DNA from: Thermoguttaceae bacterium
GTDB lineage: Bacteria; Planctomycetota; Planctomycetia; Pirellulales; Thermoguttaceae
NCBI GenBank assembly: GCA_028695865.1
Contig: JAQVID010000174.1
Span: 1-6,765, forward strand
Reading direction: 5' to 3'
Length of the DNA stretch: 6,765 nucleotides
The translations under genes were made by a program, and so were the position numbers. Under the pieces are notes generated by a model. It saw only the letters and a list, made by a program, of their open reading frames with translations, had not been told where the DNA came from and did not search any database. Positions 5,813 to 6,765 of this stretch are shown one piece after another (the stretch's first letter is position 1; every line of letters starts with the position of its first letter).

Positions 5813-6343
5813 ATGGTCGTAAGCGGTAAACGTCTGGAAGCGATTCGTCTTGTTTTGTGTAGCGTCGATGGCGTTCTGACTGATGGCAGACTACTGGTTC
5901 GTCCGGACAGTTCCGAGATCATGTGCTTTCACAGTCATGATCTGCTTGGTATTAAACTGTGGCAAAAGGCAGGCGGACAATTTGGGGTCGTTTCCTCGCG
6001 AAGTTCCCAACTGATTCGCAATCTTGCCGAAGAAGTCGGCGTTTCCATTGTGCGGCAAGGAATGAAAGACAAGCTTGCGGCGTGCGAAAAGATTATCGCT
6101 TCGCTCGGCTTGACCATGGAAGAGACCTGTTTCCTGGGCGATGATTTACCGGACCTTCGCGTTATTCAGACTGCCGGCTTGGGCGTTGCCGTCGCCAGTG
6201 CCTCTGCGGAAGTTAGGGACGCCGCCGACATGACGCTTTCGACTGCCGGTGGTTGCGGTGCTCTGCGGGAACTGATCGAGCGCCTTCTCAAATCGCAAAA
6301 TCTGTGGAACATCGCCATTCAGGAATTCGCCGGTCAGATTTAG
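5813..6343 (+). CDS. KdsC-family HAD protein (KDO-8-phosphate phosphatase-like) with the nucleophilic Asp replaced by Ser
   Basis: The protein has 176 residues, the normal length for KdsC, which removes phosphate from 3-deoxy-D-manno-octulosonate 8-phosphate in KDO and lipopolysaccharide synthesis. The start is set by AAGGAG 8 bases upstream and lies 2 bases after the pseudopilin stop, so the genes are probably co-transcribed. HAD landmarks are clear: LCSVDGVLTDG at 15-25, GIKLWQKAG at 46-54, SSRSS at 61-65, QGMKDKLAA at 82-90 with the motif III Lys, and FLGDDLPDL at 107-115 for the Mg-binding acids. In KdsC the first motif reads D-x-D-G-V/T-L-T-D-G; here its first Asp, the phosphate-accepting nucleophile, is Ser17 (AGC, 5861-5863). 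The usual R-D-G-x-G segment reads H-D-L-L-G (42-46) and T-G-R reads S-S-R. The frame is intact and the rest is well conserved. It may be a non-catalytic relative or may use altered chemistry. Family membership is firm; phosphatase activity is doubtful. Confidence 0.93.
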   Translation: MVVSGKRLEAIRLVLCSVDGVLTDGRLLVRPDSSEIMCFHSHDLLGIKLWQKAGGQFGVVSSRSSQLIRNLAEEVGVSIVRQGMKDKLAACEKIIASLGLTMEETCFLGDDLPDLRVIQTAGLGVAVASASAEVRDAADMTLSTAGGCGALRELIERLLKSQNLWNIAIQEFAGQI

Positions 6344-6519
6344 GGACACGACGTTGTGATAAACGGGCTCCCGGGAAAGCTCCTGTCGCCGTTGGCGAGA
6401 AAGGGAGTGTGTTCGACAGTAAGAGCAAGGGCAAGGGGTTCGCGGTGGAGTTGCGGGCGGCCCGCCCTACGCGATTAATCGAAGCGACACGGTTAAAATT
6501 GCTCCTCGCAATAGGGAGT
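6344..6519. other. Intergenic region after the HAD gene, small inverted repeats only
   Basis: No gene is supported here; the open frame across it is a continuation of a shadow frame of the HAD gene. Three inverted repeats are visible. CTGTCG (6383-6388) pairs with CGACAG (6414-6419), with CGCC (6387-6390) and GGCG (6394-6397) as an alternative inner stem. GGGC (6455-6458) pairs with GCCC (6464-6467) in a GC-rich stretch. CTCC (6502-6505) pairs with GGAG (6515-6518). This may be the 3' untranslated part of the operon transcript leading to the terminator at 6520. Confidence 0.5.
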
Positions 6520-6541
6520 GCGGCGGCTTGCCGCCGCTTTT
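6520..6541 (+). terminator. Intrinsic terminator of the operon
   Basis: GCGGCGG (6520-6526) pairs perfectly with CCGCCGC (6531-6537) across a CTTG tetraloop, and TTTTGTGTG follows from 6538. The stem is fully G/C and the loop is of the stable G(CUUG)C type. It is about 175 bases after the HAD stop codon, a plausible end of the aminotransferase-gspK-HAD transcript. The U-run is short, so efficiency is uncertain. Confidence 0.65.
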
Positions 6542-6564
6542 GTGTGCGCTAAATTAGAGTAACG

Positions 6565-6580
6565 CGGGAGCTTGCTCCCG
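6565..6580. repeat. CTTG-loop hairpin
   Basis: CGGGAG (6565-6570) pairs perfectly with CTCCCG (6575-6580) across a CTTG tetraloop with the same G(CUUG)C closure as the hairpin 28 bases upstream. No T-run follows. It could be a dispersed palindromic element or a structure that protects transcript ends. Confidence 0.5.
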
Positions 6581-6657
6581 GTTCGACCATTACGCTTGAA
6601 AAGAGCCCCCCGGTTTTTACAATAGAAAACACTGCTTTTGCACTCCGCATAATGGGG

Positions 6658-6682
6658 CGGAAAACCCCGTTAGGGGTTTCCG
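6658..6682. repeat. Strong GTTA-loop inverted repeat
   Basis: 6658-6668 (CGGAAAACCCC) pairs with 6673-6682 (GGGGTTTCCG) over 10 bp with a single extra A, leaving a GTTA loop. A competing pairing of GGGG 6654-6657 with CCCC 6665-6668 is possible. It shares the GTTA loop with the next hairpin at 6701-6714. It may act with that hairpin as a double terminator or belong to a repeat family. Confidence 0.5.
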
Positions 6683-6696
6683 TATGGTAGGCACCC

Positions 6697-6724
6697 GGTT
6701 CGGCCGTTAGGCCGTACCCTTTTT
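6697..6724 (+). terminator. Second terminator-like hairpin with T-run
   Basis: CGGCC (6701-6705) pairs with GGCCG (6710-6714) across a GTTA loop. After one mismatch the stem continues with GGT (6697-6699) and ACC (6716-6718). TTTTT follows at 6720-6724. This fits an intrinsic terminator on the + strand. It could back up the terminator at 6520 or end an unannotated short transcript from 6344-6700. Confidence 0.5.
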
Positions 6725-6765
6725 ATACGTTCGCCGAAATGTATTGTGATAGTTTAAAAATCCCA

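Noticed and set aside
6253..6552. Open frame of 99 codons running over the end of the HAD gene
   Set aside because: It starts inside the HAD gene in another frame and crosses the terminator-like hairpin at 6520-6537. It has no ribosome binding site or protein features.

Overview
The window looks like a chromosomal segment of a planctomycete or close PVC-superphylum relative. The strongest pointer is the first gene: a DUF1559 protein with an exact H-X9-DG C-terminal signature, a family greatly expanded in Planctomycetota. A secreted HExxH peptidase with a long Pro/Ser/Thr-rich tail, a GspK-like pseudopilin and balanced base composition fit this. The phylum is an inference; there is no rRNA or marker gene in the window. 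All recognised genes are on the + strand.

Layout. Positions 2-790 hold the 3' part of the DUF1559 gene, which runs in from the left edge. Positions 791-1466 are a 676-bp gap with no convincing gene; its last 170 bases fold on paper into three consecutive hairpins ending at the ribosome binding site of the next gene. Positions 1467-2684 encode an exported HExxH zinc-peptidase-like protein. Positions 2685-2940 are a dense 256-bp control region with a palindrome over a promoter-like site, a three-part repeat able to form two mutually exclusive hairpins, a 13-bp tandem repeat and a last hairpin next to the start codon.

Positions 2941-6343 look like one operon of three genes. A DegT/DnrJ/EryC1 PLP-dependent sugar aminotransferase overlaps a GspK-like pseudopilin by 4 bases (ATGA). 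The pseudopilin is followed after 2 bases by a KdsC-family HAD protein. The aminotransferase and HAD protein both belong to families that act on nucleotide sugars or cell-envelope sugars. The pseudopilin family belongs to type II secretion or type IV pilus-like machines, so the operon mixes envelope-sugar and secretion functions. The HAD protein has Ser where its family has the nucleophilic Asp, so it may not be an active phosphatase.

Positions 6344-6765 contain no convincing gene. They hold a run of compact hairpins, two with CTTG loops and two with GTTA loops. Two of the four are followed by T-runs and look like intrinsic terminators. No CRISPR array, transposase, tRNA or rRNA was seen.
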